From positions 1,922,001 through 1,986,000 of the forward strand of contig NZ_VATY01000001.1 in assembly GCF_005885635.1 (NCBI RefSeq): a stretch of DNA of 64,000 nucleotides. The letters run 5' to 3'. Origin of the DNA: Maribacter algarum (ex Zhang et al. 2020) (GTDB taxonomy: Bacteria > Bacteroidota > Bacteroidia > Flavobacteriales > Flavobacteriaceae). Position 1 is the first letter of the stretch. Every line of letters starts with the position of its first letter. Made by a program: the position numbers and the translations under genes. Under the pieces are notes generated by a model. The model was not told the DNA's origin, did not search any database, and saw only the letters and a program-made list of their open reading frames with translations. Below are positions 8,774-18,365 of the stretch, piece after piece.

Positions 8774-11083
8774 ATGAATCAAGATTACATAAAAGCAGAT
8801 AATTGGTCAATTATTGAAGAAGGCTTTGATAAAGAGCGCGTAAAGTCCTCTGAAAGTTTATTTAGTATTGGTAACGGAGCTATGGGGCAACGCGCCAATT
8901 TTGAGGAGCACTATTCGGGAGAAACTTTTCAAGGAAGTTATATCGGTGGAGTGTACTATCCTGATAAAACAAGAGTGGGTTGGTGGAAAAATGGCTATCC
9001 TGAATATTTTGCTAAAGTTTTGAACGCTCCAAATTGGATTGGAATCAAAGTCAGCGTAAACGGGGAAGCTTTAGATTTAAATACTTGCAAATCCGTTTCT
9101 AATTTCAAGCGGGAATTGAATATGAAAGAAGGTTGGTACCAACGTTCTTTTCAGGCCGAAACTTACAATAATATTCAGTTAGAGGTTAAAGTAACTCGTT
9201 TTTTGAGTCTGGACTTAGATGAAGTCGGTGCCATTAAGTACGAAATTACTCCGCTTGAGGATGCTGTTGAAATTCTCTTTGAACCGTATTTGGATTCCGG
9301 AATTACAAATGAAGACAGTAATTGGGATGATAAATTTTGGAATACTACGGATGTTGCATACGAGGGAAATCAAGCTTTTATTCAAGCGCATACAATGAAG
9401 ACGAATTTTGCGACGTGTACTTTTATGCAATCGCAACTTCATCTTAACGGGAAGCCAATCGAACAAAAGCCTATTGAAACGAAAAAAGAACTTTCTATTT
9501 CTCATGGGTATTCGCAAGAGGTAAAAAAAGGAGAAACGCTAGAGCTTCATAAGTTTGGCGGTTATGTCGTTGATACCAATCATAAGAAAGAAGATTTAGT
9601 AGCAGCTGCAAAAAATGTCTTGCAAAAAGCAACTGATTTAGGTTTTGAAGCTTTGTTAGAAAAGCAAAAAGAGGCCTGGAACGATATCTGGGAAATGAGC
9701 GACATTTCTATTGAAGGTGATGTAAAAGCACAACAGGCCATCCGATTTAATATCTTTCAGCTAAATCAAACCTATTCCGGCAAGGATTCCAGACTAAATA
9801 TTGGCCCAAAAGGATTTACTGGAGAAAAATATGGCGGAAGTACCTATTGGGATACCGAGGCCTATTGTATTCCGTTTTACATGGCAACAAAAGACCAAAT
9901 TGTTGCTAGAAATCTCTTGGAATATCGGTACAATCATTTGGAAAAAGCCATTGAAAACGCCGAGAAATTAGGATTTTCAAACGGAGCTGCCTTGTATCCG
10001 ATGGTCACCATGAATGGCGAAGAATGTCATAATGAATGGGAAATTACCTTTGAGGAAATCCATAGAAATGGAGCCATCGCTTTTGCCATTTACAACTACT
10101 ACCGTTTTACGGGGGATTATTCATATATCCCAGAAATGGGATTGGAAGTACTTATTGGAATCGCTCGTTTTTGGCAACAAAGAGCCACATTTTCAAAGCA
10201 AAAAGAGAAGTACGTAATTCTAGGAGTTACCGGCCCCAATGAATATGAGAATAATGTCAATAACAATTGGTACACAAATTATTTGGCAAAATGGTGTATT
10301 AATTATGCCGTCGAGCAATTACAAAAAGTAAAGGATGGGTATCCTGAAGATTATGACCGAATCATTGGAGTTTCAAAACTGACAGACTCGGAAACTTCCA
10401 AATGGAAAAAAGTAGCTGCAAATATGTATTTCCCATTCTCCGAGGAAGAGGATGTTTTTCTGCAACAAGATGGATTCTTAGATAAAGAATTGATTACCGT
10501 TGAAGATTTGCCAAATTCGCAACGCCCCATAAATCAAAAATGGAGTTGGGATAGAATCTTACGTTCTCCTTACATCAAACAAGCTGATGTTTTACAAGGT
10601 TTTTATCTATTCGAAGACCACTTCACGACTGAAGAACTTCAAAAGCATTTCGATTTTTATGAACCTTTTACCGTTCATGAATCTTCACTATCTCCATGTG
10701 TTCATAGTATTCAAGCAGCAAAGTTAGACCGCATGCAACAGGCCTATACTTTCTATCTGCGCACATCGCGCTTGGATTTGGATGATTATAATAAAGAAGT
10801 TGAAGAAGGTTTACACATTACTTCTATGGCGGGTACTTGGATGAGCATTGTAGAAGGTTTTGGAGGAATGCGGGTTCTAGATGATAAATTGTCGTTCACA
10901 CCTCGAATTCCAAAACAATGGAAGGCCTATTCTTTCAAAATCAATTTTAGAAAGCGAGTTTTAAAAGTAACGGTGTCTAACGAAGGGTCAAAATTTGAAT
11001 TAGAGGGAGGCAAAGAAGATATGTCAATTCGTGTAAACGGAGAGCGGGTTGTTTTGGAACCTGCAAAGGTAATATCTATCTAA
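8774..11083 (+). CDS. mapA: Maltose phosphorylase (glycoside hydrolase family 65)
   Basis: A 769-residue inverting GH65 phosphorylase that splits maltose with phosphate into glucose and beta-glucose 1-phosphate. No signal peptide is present, so it acts in the cytoplasm. The N-terminal beta-sandwich includes ESLFSIGNGAMGQRANFEEH (about 28-47). The (alpha/alpha)6 barrel holds GPNEYENNVNNNWYTN, with Glu490 as the expected catalytic acid, and the phosphate-site segment IKQADVLQGFY. The C-terminal lid contains ITSMAGTWMSIVEGFGGMRV. Related GH65 phosphorylases act on trehalose, kojibiose or nigerose; the NGEECHNEWEITFEEIHRNG block and the pgmB neighbour favour maltose. Its substrate must cross the inner membrane, yet no sugar permease is encoded nearby. 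Confidence 0.9.
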   Translation: MNQDYIKADNWSIIEEGFDKERVKSSESLFSIGNGAMGQRANFEEHYSGETFQGSYIGGVYYPDKTRVGWWKNGYPEYFAKVLNAPNWIGIKVSVNGEALDLNTCKSVSNFKRELNMKEGWYQRSFQAETYNNIQLEVKVTRFLSLDLDEVGAIKYEITPLEDAVEILFEPYLDSGITNEDSNWDDKFWNTTDVAYEGNQAFIQAHTMKTNFATCTFMQSQLHLNGKPIEQKPIETKKELSISHGYSQEVKKGETLELHKFGGYVVDTNHKKEDLVAAAKNVLQKATDLGFEALLEKQKEAWNDIWEMSDISIEGDVKAQQAIRFNIFQLNQTYSGKDSRLNIGPKGFTGEKYGGSTYWDTEAYCIPFYMATKDQIVARNLLEYRYNHLEKAIENAEKLGFSNGAALYPMVTMNGEECHNEWEITFEEIHRNGAIAFAIYNYYRFTGDYSYIPEMGLEVLIGIARFWQQRATFSKQKEKYVILGVTGPNEYENNVNNNWYTNYLAKWCINYAVEQLQKVKDGYPEDYDRIIGVSKLTDSETSKWKKVAANMYFPFSEEEDVFLQQDGFLDKELITVEDLPNSQRPINQKWSWDRILRSPYIKQADVLQGFYLFEDHFTTEELQKHFDFYEPFTVHESSLSPCVHSIQAAKLDRMQQAYTFYLRTSRLDLDDYNKEVEEGLHITSMAGTWMSIVEGFGGMRVLDDKLSFTPRIPKQWKAYSFKINFRKRVLKVTVSNEGSKFELEGGKEDMSIRVNGERVVLEPAKVISI

Positions 11084-11096
11084 ATTTATTTTACCA

Positions 11097-12971
11097 ATGA
11101 AAGGGGTCTGGAAACGAACACTTCTATGTATTTCAATTGTATTTTTGGGCTGCCAAACCGATAAAAACACCACTGAGAAAATGACGCAAGGTCAAACCGC
11201 TAAAAAGAAACAAGTCGTTTATCAGGTATTCCCTAGACTTTTTGGAAATACAAATACTAATAATAAACCCTGGGGAACCCTTGAGGAAAACGGAGTTGGG
11301 AAATTTTCGGATTTCTCGAAGGAAGCGCTTAAGGAAATCAAAGATTTAGGGGTAACTTATATCTGGTACACAGGTGTTCCGCACCACGGAGTAATTACCG
11401 ATTACTCCGAATTTGGAATTTCCAACGATGACCCTGATATTTTCAAGGGTCGTGCAGGTTCTCCGTATGCTGTTAAGGATTATTATAATGTGAATCCTGA
11501 TTTGGCGGAAAACCCGGAAAAACGTCTGGAAGAGTTCCAGCAGTTAATAGAACGTACGCACGCCGCGGGTCTGAAATTACTAATCGATATCGTACCGAAT
11601 CATGTTGCCAGAAATTATGAAGGCAAATCAACTCCAAAGGGCTCCGAACCTTTTGGTGCTACAGATAATACTTTAGTGGAATATGAGCGTGATAATAATT
11701 TTTATTATGTACCTGAGGCGGAGTTCAAAGTCCCAAATTGGGAAAATGGATACATTCCTTTAGGTGGAGATACTCATGTTTTATCTGATGGAAAATTCGA
11801 AGAGATTCCTGCAAAATGGACAGGCAATGGTTCTCGGTCACCACAGCCTAGTATGAATGATTGGTATGAAACTGTGAAAATAAATTATGGTGTTCGACCT
11901 GATGGTTCCTACGATTTTGATAGGCTTCCCGATGGATATGATTCAAAAAATTATAAAGAGCACTATCAATTTTGGTCAGATAAAGATGTACCTAGTTCTT
12001 GGAAAAAATTTAAAGATATCGCCCTGTATTGGGTAGAAATGGGAGTTGACGGCTTTCGTTATGATATGGCGGAAATGGTTCCGGTGGAATTCTGGAGTTA
12101 TATGAATTCCCATATAAAAATGAAAAATGCTGATGCTTTCTTACTTGCTGAGGTATATCAACCAAGTTTATATCGGGAGTATCTGCTTAAAGGAAAAATG
12201 GATTACCTCTATGACAAAGTAGAACTTTATGATAGCCTAAAACACATCATGCAGGGTCATGGTTGGACAGATCATATTCCGAAAGTTCAAGAAGGCCTAC
12301 AAGATATTGAGCACAATATGCTACACTTTTTAGAGAATCATGATGAGCAGCGAATTGCTAGTCCTGATTTTGCTGGCAGTGCTGAAAAAGGGAAGCCTGC
12401 AATGGTCGTTTCTGCAACAATAAGTACCTCACCAACAATGCTGTACTTCGGACAAGAAGTAGGGGAAGCCGGTAAAGAAGACGCAGGATTTGGTAAGCCA
12501 ACCCGAACATCCATTTTTGATTATATAGGAGTACCAACACATCAAAGATGGCTTAACGATCGAAAGTTTGATGGAGGCCAACTATTTGAAGAAGAAAAAA
12601 GCTTACGTGATTTTTATAAGCGGCTCTTGAACTTTACTATTGGCAGCGATGCGCTTATGGGCGCATATGAAGATATTCACTATTACAATCGAGAACATAC
12701 TAATAACTATAATCATCGAGTGCTTTCATTTGTGCGCTGGTCAGCAACCGAAAAACTAATTGTAGTTTCCAATTTTGATGCGGATACGGAGTATTCCTTT
12801 GAACTAAAAATACCTAAAGAACAAATTCAAAAATGGAATCTTATGGATGGGGAATATTCTATAAGAGATGTTTTATATGGAAGTGAAAACCTTCTAAAAG
12901 TGAATGATGGCATGGGTAAGATTCAAATCGAATTGAAAGGTTTGGAATCTTTCATTTTTCAGCTGAACTAA
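11097..12971 (+). CDS. GH13 alpha-amylase-family lipoprotein
   Basis: A 624-residue alpha-glucan hydrolase anchored by lipidation: the signal peptide ends FLGC. The four GH13 regions are visible: DIVPNHV (region I), DGFRYDMAE with the nucleophile Asp (region II), FLLAEVY with the acid/base Glu (region III) and FLENHDEQR with the transition-state Asp (region IV). A C-terminal beta domain follows (about 535-624). It should cut starch or maltodextrin in the periplasm or on the cell surface and so feed maltose to the cytoplasmic phosphorylase. It starts 13 bases after mapA and is the last gene before a strong terminator. The long insert after region I (about 175-290) resembles neopullulanase-like members, so exact bond specificity is uncertain. 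Confidence 0.9.
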   Translation: MKGVWKRTLLCISIVFLGCQTDKNTTEKMTQGQTAKKKQVVYQVFPRLFGNTNTNNKPWGTLEENGVGKFSDFSKEALKEIKDLGVTYIWYTGVPHHGVITDYSEFGISNDDPDIFKGRAGSPYAVKDYYNVNPDLAENPEKRLEEFQQLIERTHAAGLKLLIDIVPNHVARNYEGKSTPKGSEPFGATDNTLVEYERDNNFYYVPEAEFKVPNWENGYIPLGGDTHVLSDGKFEEIPAKWTGNGSRSPQPSMNDWYETVKINYGVRPDGSYDFDRLPDGYDSKNYKEHYQFWSDKDVPSSWKKFKDIALYWVEMGVDGFRYDMAEMVPVEFWSYMNSHIKMKNADAFLLAEVYQPSLYREYLLKGKMDYLYDKVELYDSLKHIMQGHGWTDHIPKVQEGLQDIEHNMLHFLENHDEQRIASPDFAGSAEKGKPAMVVSATISTSPTMLYFGQEVGEAGKEDAGFGKPTRTSIFDYIGVPTHQRWLNDRKFDGGQLFEEEKSLRDFYKRLLNFTIGSDALMGAYEDIHYYNREHTNNYNHRVLSFVRWSATEKLIVVSNFDADTEYSFELKIPKEQIQKWNLMDGEYSIRDVLYGSENLLKVNDGMGKIQIELKGLESFIFQLN

Positions 12972-12983
12972 CTTTTATTTTAC

Positions 12984-13013
12984 AAAAAAGGCTTCCATTT
13001 GGAAGCCTTTTTT
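12984..13013. terminator. Bidirectional intrinsic terminator
   Basis: A 7-bp GGCTTCC/GGAAGCC stem around an ATTT loop is extended by six A on the left pairing with six T on the right. It lies between the GH13 gene and the convergent gene at 13032 and can serve both. Confidence 0.9.
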
Positions 13014-13031
13014 AATATGGGTTTCAACGTT

Positions 13032-13448
13032 TCATTTGACTTTATTGTAAATAAGTCCGGCCAAAAAGCCCATTACGGAATAAAAGACAATATAAATCAA
13101 TCCATTAACAAGAGCTCCTGTTAAGTCAAGAACATTGGTTGTAGCATGGTTAATGAGTTCATTTCCTAATCCGACTAAGACACCGATAAGAATCCCATAT
13201 TTCATACCATCTGAGGTCGTATAACGACTCTCATCCCAGTGTCTGAAAATACTTGAAAAGGCAAAGGCCTGAATTAGACATCCAAGTGCAAGTAGTCCCC
13301 ATTCTGGGACTTCTTTTGGCACTCCAGCTGCAGTTCCTAAATGATTGTTAAGAAAGCTGTCAGCCAAAACTCCCCATAAAAGATAACCACCCATAAAGCC
13401 CCAAATGGCAGTTATGATGGTCGAGATTAAATTTGTTTTTGTAAACAT
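13032..13448 (-). CDS. Four-helix integral membrane protein of unknown function
   Basis: A 138-residue protein with four predicted membrane segments, at about residues 8-30, 48-68, 83-102 and 112-133. I do not recognise the family. Between helices 2 and 3 is a conserved-looking polar loop (FRHWDESRYTTSDGMKYG), and helix 3 contains GVLVGLGNELINH. It is transcribed alone, ending near the shared terminator at 12984-13013. The upstream 197-base gap to the next gene is AT-rich and holds a promoter candidate only for the plus-strand gene. Sequence gives no clue to substrate or partner. Confidence 0.7.
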   Translation of the reverse strand: MFTKTNLISTIITAIWGFMGGYLLWGVLADSFLNNHLGTAAGVPKEVPEWGLLALGCLIQAFAFSSIFRHWDESRYTTSDGMKYGILIGVLVGLGNELINHATTNVLDLTGALVNGLIYIVFYSVMGFLAGLIYNKVK

Positions 13449-13619
13449 AATATTGGTTTTAATTGGTTGTTGTGAAATAAATGTAATTAAAAATGAACTA
13501 TTTTTTAAAACTTTAACAATTGTTATCTATCTGATTATATGTGATTTATGAAGTTTTTAGTCTATTTTTTGATTGAGGGGGATATCCATCTATAAATTTC
13601 TAAATTGCAGAACCAATTG

Positions 13620-13627
13620 TATATTTG
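13620..13627 (+). promoter_or_regulatory. Candidate -7 element (TATATTTG)
   Basis: TATATTTG matches TAnnTTTG and sits 19 bases before the phosphodiesterase start. No TTG occurs at the expected 17-23 base distance, so support is partial. Confidence 0.35.
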
Positions 13628-13645
13628 AGGGTTATTTAAATGTAA

Positions 13646-14401
13646 ATGATGATTAAGATGAAATTTGTTGGATTGGTACTTTCACTTTTCCTTTTTTTAA
13701 GCTGTGAAACTATGAACAAACCATTAGTAATTGGCCACAGAGGTGCGATGGGTCATGAAACAGAAAACACGGTAGCATCAGTTCAGAAGGCCTTGGATAT
13801 GGGTGTAGATATGATTGAGATTGATGTCTTTAATGTGAAAAGTGGAGAGACGGTCGTTTTTCATGATGAAACCCTGGACCGTTTATCAAATGCATCTGGT
13901 TTTATTGAAGACTGGACCTATTTTGATCTTACTGCGGTTATTTTGGATGGAGGCCACAAAATACCTATGCTTCAAGACATTCTTAAAACCATTGATCACA
14001 AGGTTAGACTTAATATAGAATTGAAAGGTTCAAATACGACAAATCGGGTGAACTTTATTACCGATTATTACGTCAAAGAGATGGGTTGGAAAATTGATGA
14101 TTTTGTTATCTCCAGTTTTAAATGGGATGAGCTTCGCGAAATGCGGAGAATAAATCCTGATATTCCTATTGCAATTCTCACTGAAAAAGACCCCGCAGAT
14201 GCCATTGAAATAGCAAAGGAACTTAATGCTGAGGCGATTAATCCTAATTTTAGGATGTTAAACGCAGAAAATAATTTAAAAATCAAAGAAGCGGGTTTTA
14301 AGATTTATACATGGACAGTTAATGAGCCAGAAGATATTTTGGCCATGAAACGATTGGGCGTAGATGGCATCATAACAAACTATCCTGAACGGGTTAATTA
14401 A
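13646..14401 (+). CDS. Glycerophosphodiester phosphodiesterase lipoprotein
   Basis: A 251-residue GDPD-family phosphodiesterase that releases an alcohol from glycerophosphodiesters to give glycerol 3-phosphate. The signal peptide ends in a lipobox (FLFLSC), so it is envelope-anchored. Catalytic motifs are clear: IGHRGAMGHETENT (metal and general acid/base His), IEIDVF with metal-binding acids and VVFHDETLDR with the second His. The C-terminal barrel end (AGFKIYTWTVNEPEDI and GVDGIITNYPE) is typical. It overlaps the next gene by one base (TAATG), indicating translational coupling. Several nearby Met codons could serve as start (residues 1, 2 and 5); all keep the signal peptide. Confidence 0.9.
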   Translation: MMIKMKFVGLVLSLFLFLSCETMNKPLVIGHRGAMGHETENTVASVQKALDMGVDMIEIDVFNVKSGETVVFHDETLDRLSNASGFIEDWTYFDLTAVILDGGHKIPMLQDILKTIDHKVRLNIELKGSNTTNRVNFITDYYVKEMGWKIDDFVISSFKWDELREMRRINPDIPIAILTEKDPADAIEIAKELNAEAINPNFRMLNAENNLKIKEAGFKIYTWTVNEPEDILAMKRLGVDGIITNYPERVN

Positions 14402-15678
14402 TGTATGATGTGCTCATTATTGGAGGAGGTGCAGCTGGCTTTTATGCCGCAATTCATATTGCGGAGACGAATCCAAATCTAAAAATTGCCATCCTCGAAC
14501 GGGGCAAGGATGTTCTTTCAAAGGTGAAAGTTTCTGGTGGTGGAAGATGTAATGTTACTCATGCGGAATTTGACCCTGGTGAACTGGTTAAAAACTACCC
14601 AAGAGGAGAGAAAGAACTTTTAGGGCCTTTCCACAACTATTGCAGTGGTGATACCGTTTCTTTTTTTGAAGAACGGGGAATTGCCTTGAAGATAGAAGAG
14701 GATGGTCGAATGTTTCCTGTTTCTAATTCCTCGCAGACCATTATCGATTGCTTTTTAAAAGAGACTGAACGTTTAGGAATTCAAATCCTTAAACATAGTA
14801 GTGTAGTGGGTATCACCACAATTGAAAATGACGGTGAAAATAGATGGGAAGTTACTTCCATTAAAAAAACCTACTACTGCAGAAAATTATTGATAGCTAC
14901 AGGGAGCAATCCAAAAATCTGGAAAATACTTGAAAATTTAGGACACTCCATAGAACCCCCAGTTCCATCGCTCTTTACTTTTAATATCAAGGATGATCGG
15001 ATTAAAGGAATTCCTGGTTTGAGTACCTATGCGAGTGTAGAGGTTTTAGCAAAAAAGGTGTACCAACCTAAAATTACAATACAGTTGAAAACCAAGGTGT
15101 CTGATAAGGTTTTGTTGCGTTCTGATGGACCAGTTTTGATTACGCATTGGGGCTTGAGCGGTCCAGCTATTTTAAAACTTTCTGCTTGGGGTGCAAAGTT
15201 TTTGAATGAAATGAATTATAAATTTCAGTTGAGAATTAATTGGCTTCCCGATTATCACTCGGAAGCTGTTATTAGTTTATTACAGGAAATTAAGACAGTA
15301 GAAGGAAAGAAAACAGTCCTACGTACGAAAGCGGTCGACATTCCAAGACGTTTATGGACTAATCTGGTTCGCGCAACCGGAATCTCTGAGGATACGAAAT
15401 GGGCAGATACGAATAAAGAACAATTACAATCATTAGCCAATCAATTGACGAAATGCCAATTTTCCGTTGACGGGAAAAGTACATTTAAAGAAGAATTCGT
15501 TACAGCGGGAGGAATAAATCTAAAAGAGATTAATTTCAAAACCTTTGAAAGCAAAGTGCTACCCAACTTGTTTTTTGCAGGAGAAGTTCTGAATGTTGAT
15601 GCCATAACAGGGGGATTTAATTTTCAAAACGCTTGGACGGGCGCTTATATAGCCGCCAAAGGAATAACAAAATCGTAA
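14401..15678 (+). CDS. FAD-dependent oxidoreductase, HI0933/YhiN-like family
   Basis: A 425-residue flavoprotein. The N-terminal dinucleotide-binding motif is VLIIGGGAAGFYAAI (about 4-18), followed by the family signature VSGGGRCNVTH (about 47-57). Near the C-terminus lies GEVLNVDAITGGFNFQNAW, which closes the FAD site in this family. Members are named after H. influenzae HI0933 and E. coli YhiN and have no firmly established general reaction, so I do not name a substrate. It is translationally coupled to the phosphodiesterase upstream and followed after three bases by a DUF1697 gene, suggesting a three-gene unit. Confidence 0.88.
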   Translation: MYDVLIIGGGAAGFYAAIHIAETNPNLKIAILERGKDVLSKVKVSGGGRCNVTHAEFDPGELVKNYPRGEKELLGPFHNYCSGDTVSFFEERGIALKIEEDGRMFPVSNSSQTIIDCFLKETERLGIQILKHSSVVGITTIENDGENRWEVTSIKKTYYCRKLLIATGSNPKIWKILENLGHSIEPPVPSLFTFNIKDDRIKGIPGLSTYASVEVLAKKVYQPKITIQLKTKVSDKVLLRSDGPVLITHWGLSGPAILKLSAWGAKFLNEMNYKFQLRINWLPDYHSEAVISLLQEIKTVEGKKTVLRTKAVDIPRRLWTNLVRATGISEDTKWADTNKEQLQSLANQLTKCQFSVDGKSTFKEEFVTAGGINLKEINFKTFESKVLPNLFFAGEVLNVDAITGGFNFQNAWTGAYIAAKGITKS

Positions 15679-15681
15679 GTT

Positions 15682-16227
15682 ATGATAACCTATATAGCCT
15701 TGTTAAGAGGAGTCAACGTCAGTGGTCAAAAGAAAATAAAAATGGCCGATTTAGAAGCCCTGATGGTGAAATTGGGCCTTAAGGATGTGGTAACTTACAT
15801 TCAAAGCGGAAATCTGGTTTTTAGCTCAGAGGAAAGGAAGCTTCAGAATTTAGAAGATAAAATCAAAAAAGCTATTACAAATTCATTTGGTTTTGACGTT
15901 CCAGTTTTGGTGAAAACGAAAACTGAACTAGAGGATATTCTAAAAAAAAGTCCTTACTCTAAAAAAGAGGATTTAGAGGCAAAAAGAATTTATTATGTCT
16001 TATTAAAAAATGCCCCGGAAGGTGAATCCATTGCTAATCTGGTTCAGGAAGACTACCCTAACGAACTGTTTTCTATTAGCAATAAATGTGTCTATCTCAA
16101 CTGTTTAAATGGCGCAGGAAAGGCCAAATTAACTAACAATATTATTGAGCGAAAACTAAAAGTGTCCGCAACTACTAGAAATCATAGAACAATGGTGAAG
16201 TTGTTGGAATTAGCTGATGAAAACTAA
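15682..16227 (+). CDS. DUF1697 family protein
   Basis: A 181-residue cytoplasmic protein with the DUF1697 hallmark N-terminus YIALLRGVNVSGQKKIKMAD and a following YIQSGNLVFSS segment. The C-terminal half has the family pattern NNIIERKLKVSATTRNHRTM (about 152-171). The family is widespread and uncharacterised, so no function is offered. It starts three bases after the flavoprotein gene and is probably cotranscribed with it. Length matches the family. Confidence 0.88.
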   Translation: MITYIALLRGVNVSGQKKIKMADLEALMVKLGLKDVVTYIQSGNLVFSSEERKLQNLEDKIKKAITNSFGFDVPVLVKTKTELEDILKKSPYSKKEDLEAKRIYYVLLKNAPEGESIANLVQEDYPNELFSISNKCVYLNCLNGAGKAKLTNNIIERKLKVSATTRNHRTMVKLLELADEN

Positions 16228-16244
16228 ATTTAACAACCAACAAC

Positions 16245-16252
16245 TATCTTTG
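16245..16252 (+). promoter_or_regulatory. Candidate -7 element (TATCTTTG) of mvaD
   Basis: TATCTTTG fits TAnnTTTG and lies 17 bases before the mvaD ATG, so the message would have a very short leader. No TTG is found at the proper spacing upstream. Confidence 0.42.
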
Positions 16253-16269
16253 CACAAATTCCGTTTTCA

Positions 16270-17352
16270 ATGACAGAAAAAAACTTTATTCCTTCTGAAT
16301 ATTCCAATGAAATTTCAGAGGGGAAAGTGACTTACAAATCACCAAGTAACATTGCATTGGTAAAGTATTGGGGTAAAAAAGAAAATCAAATTCCGGCCAA
16401 CCCTTCCATAAGTTTTACTTTGAATGCTTGTGCCACAACAACATCGATTTCCTATAAAAAATTAGCTTCGAAGACTTCGAATTTCTCATTTGATTTGTTG
16501 TTTGAAGGAAAACTCAAAGAAGATTTCAAACCAAAAATCGAAATCTTTTTGAATCGTATTGAAAAGTACCTTCCCTTCTTAAAGGATTTCCATTTTACCA
16601 TTGAAACCTCGAACTCTTTTCCGCATAGTAGCGGAATAGCTTCTTCCGCCAGTGGTATGTCGGCTTTAGCGCTTTGTTTGATGGCCATTGAACAGGAACT
16701 AAATCCTGAAATGAAAGATGACTTTTTTAATAAAAAGGCATCTTTTTTAGCACGTTTAGGGTCCGGTAGCGCTAGCAGAAGTATTGAAGGCGATTTGATA
16801 CAATGGGGAAATCATACAGACACTGATGGTAGTTCTGATTTATACGGAATCAAATATCCGTATGAAGTACATCCTATTTTTAAGAATTACCATGATACTA
16901 TTTTGTTAGTCGACAAAGGACAAAAACAAGTAAGTAGTACCGTTGGTCATGATTTAATGCACAATCATCCTTTTGCCAAAAACCGGTTCGACCAAGCGCA
17001 TGAAAATCTGACGAAATTAATAACCGTTTTTTCAAAGGGAAATTTAAAATCTTTTATTGAAATTGTTGAAAGTGAGGCGCTAACACTTCATGCAATGATG
17101 ATGACCAGTTTGCCTTATTTTGTTTTGATGAAACCGAATACCCTTGAAATCATCAATAAAATATGGGCATTTCGGGAGTCTTCAAATACAAATGTTTGTT
17201 TTACTTTAGATGCTGGAGCCAATGTACACGTGCTTTATCCGGATTCTGAGAAGGATGAGGTATTTCAATTTATTAAGAATGAGTTGGTTGCATATTGCGA
17301 AAATGGACAGTACCTTTGTGATCGAATTGGTTTTGGTGCCAAAAAGATGTAA
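16270..17352 (+). CDS. mvaD: Diphosphomevalonate decarboxylase
   Basis: A 360-residue GHMP-superfamily enzyme that decarboxylates mevalonate diphosphate with ATP to isopentenyl diphosphate, the last step of the mevalonate pathway. Signature motifs are SPSNIALVKYWGKK (about 20-33), SSGIASSASGMSALAL (the ATP-binding segment), LGSGSASRSIEGDLIQWG and, near the C-terminus, FTLDAGANVHVLYP with the catalytic-site Asp. Flavobacteriaceae make isoprenoids by this route, whereas many other Bacteroidota use the MEP route, which supports the taxonomic placement. A GHMP kinase and a UbiA prenyltransferase follow on the same strand. Confidence 0.95.
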   Translation: MTEKNFIPSEYSNEISEGKVTYKSPSNIALVKYWGKKENQIPANPSISFTLNACATTTSISYKKLASKTSNFSFDLLFEGKLKEDFKPKIEIFLNRIEKYLPFLKDFHFTIETSNSFPHSSGIASSASGMSALALCLMAIEQELNPEMKDDFFNKKASFLARLGSGSASRSIEGDLIQWGNHTDTDGSSDLYGIKYPYEVHPIFKNYHDTILLVDKGQKQVSSTVGHDLMHNHPFAKNRFDQAHENLTKLITVFSKGNLKSFIEIVESEALTLHAMMMTSLPYFVLMKPNTLEIINKIWAFRESSNTNVCFTLDAGANVHVLYPDSEKDEVFQFIKNELVAYCENGQYLCDRIGFGAKKM

Positions 17353-17410
17353 CTTTTTAATCATTAAAGTGTCTTATTAGCGTTACATAGTTAACCATAT
17401 TGAAGATTAT

Positions 17411-18349
17411 ATGAAAGGTCCCTTATTTTATTCTAAGATATTGCTCTTCGGAGAGTACGGAATTATTAAAGATTCGAAAGGTTTATCTATACCTTATAAT
17501 TTTTTTAAAGGTGCTTTGAAGACGGATGAAAATCCATCTAAAGAAGCCTTAGATTCTAATGGTCACCTGAAGAATTTTGTGACTTACTTAGAAGAGGTTT
17601 CGAATGAAGAACCTGAGTTGGTTACGTTCAATTTTGAAGCTTTGAAAAAGGATGTTGAATCAGGAATGTACTTCGATAGCTCTATCCCACAAGGATATGG
17701 CGTAGGAAGCAGCGGAGCTTTAGTGGCTGCCGTTTATGACCAATATGCAAATGATAAGATTACGGTTCTTGAAAATCTTACCCGTGAAAAACTCCTAAAA
17801 TTAAAGCTGATTTTTGGTAAGATGGAATCTTTCTTCCACGGAAAGTCTTCAGGGCTAGACCCTTTGAATAGCTATTTGAGCTTGCCAATCCTTATCAATT
17901 CGCAAGACAATATTGAATCCACTAGCATTCCTAGCCAAAACACTGAAGGTAAAGGTGCTGTATTTTTATTGGACAGTGGTACTACTGGAGAGACTGCTCC
18001 GATGGTTCAGTTGTTTATGGAGAAGATGAAGCAAGAAGGTTTTCGAACCATGCTGAAAAATCAATTCATCAAACATACAGATGCTTGTGTTGAAGATTTC
18101 GTAAATGGTAATGTAAAGTCGCTTTTCGGAAATCTAAAACAACTCTCACATGTGGTTTTAGATAACTTTAAGCCAATGATTCCGACAAAATTTCACCAAC
18201 TTTGGAAACAAGGAATCGATACGAACGACTACTACTTAAAACTTTGTGGTTCAGGTGGTGGTGGGTATATTTTAGGTTTTACACAAGACATCGACAAGGC
18301 GAAATCTGCACTTAAAGATTATAATTTAGAAGTGGTGTACAACTTCTAG
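17411..18349 (+). CDS. mvk: GHMP kinase, probable mevalonate kinase
   Basis: A 312-residue kinase with the GHMP fold. It opens SKILLFGEYGIIKDSKGL (about 8-25), has the ATP loop PQGYGVGSSGALVAAVYDQY (about 96-115), the acidic residue in KSSGLDPLNSYLS and the C-terminal glycine motif CGSGGGGYILGF. It should phosphorylate mevalonate to mevalonate 5-phosphate. The placement between mvaD and a prenyltransferase supports a mevalonate-pathway role. Phosphomevalonate kinase, needed between these steps, is not in the window; GHMP members are hard to separate by eye, so the alternative that this protein performs that step remains open. Confidence 0.82.
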   Translation: MKGPLFYSKILLFGEYGIIKDSKGLSIPYNFFKGALKTDENPSKEALDSNGHLKNFVTYLEEVSNEEPELVTFNFEALKKDVESGMYFDSSIPQGYGVGSSGALVAAVYDQYANDKITVLENLTREKLLKLKLIFGKMESFFHGKSSGLDPLNSYLSLPILINSQDNIESTSIPSQNTEGKGAVFLLDSGTTGETAPMVQLFMEKMKQEGFRTMLKNQFIKHTDACVEDFVNGNVKSLFGNLKQLSHVVLDNFKPMIPTKFHQLWKQGIDTNDYYLKLCGSGGGGYILGFTQDIDKAKSALKDYNLEVVYNF

Positions 18350-18365
18350 TACAACACCCTCAAAA

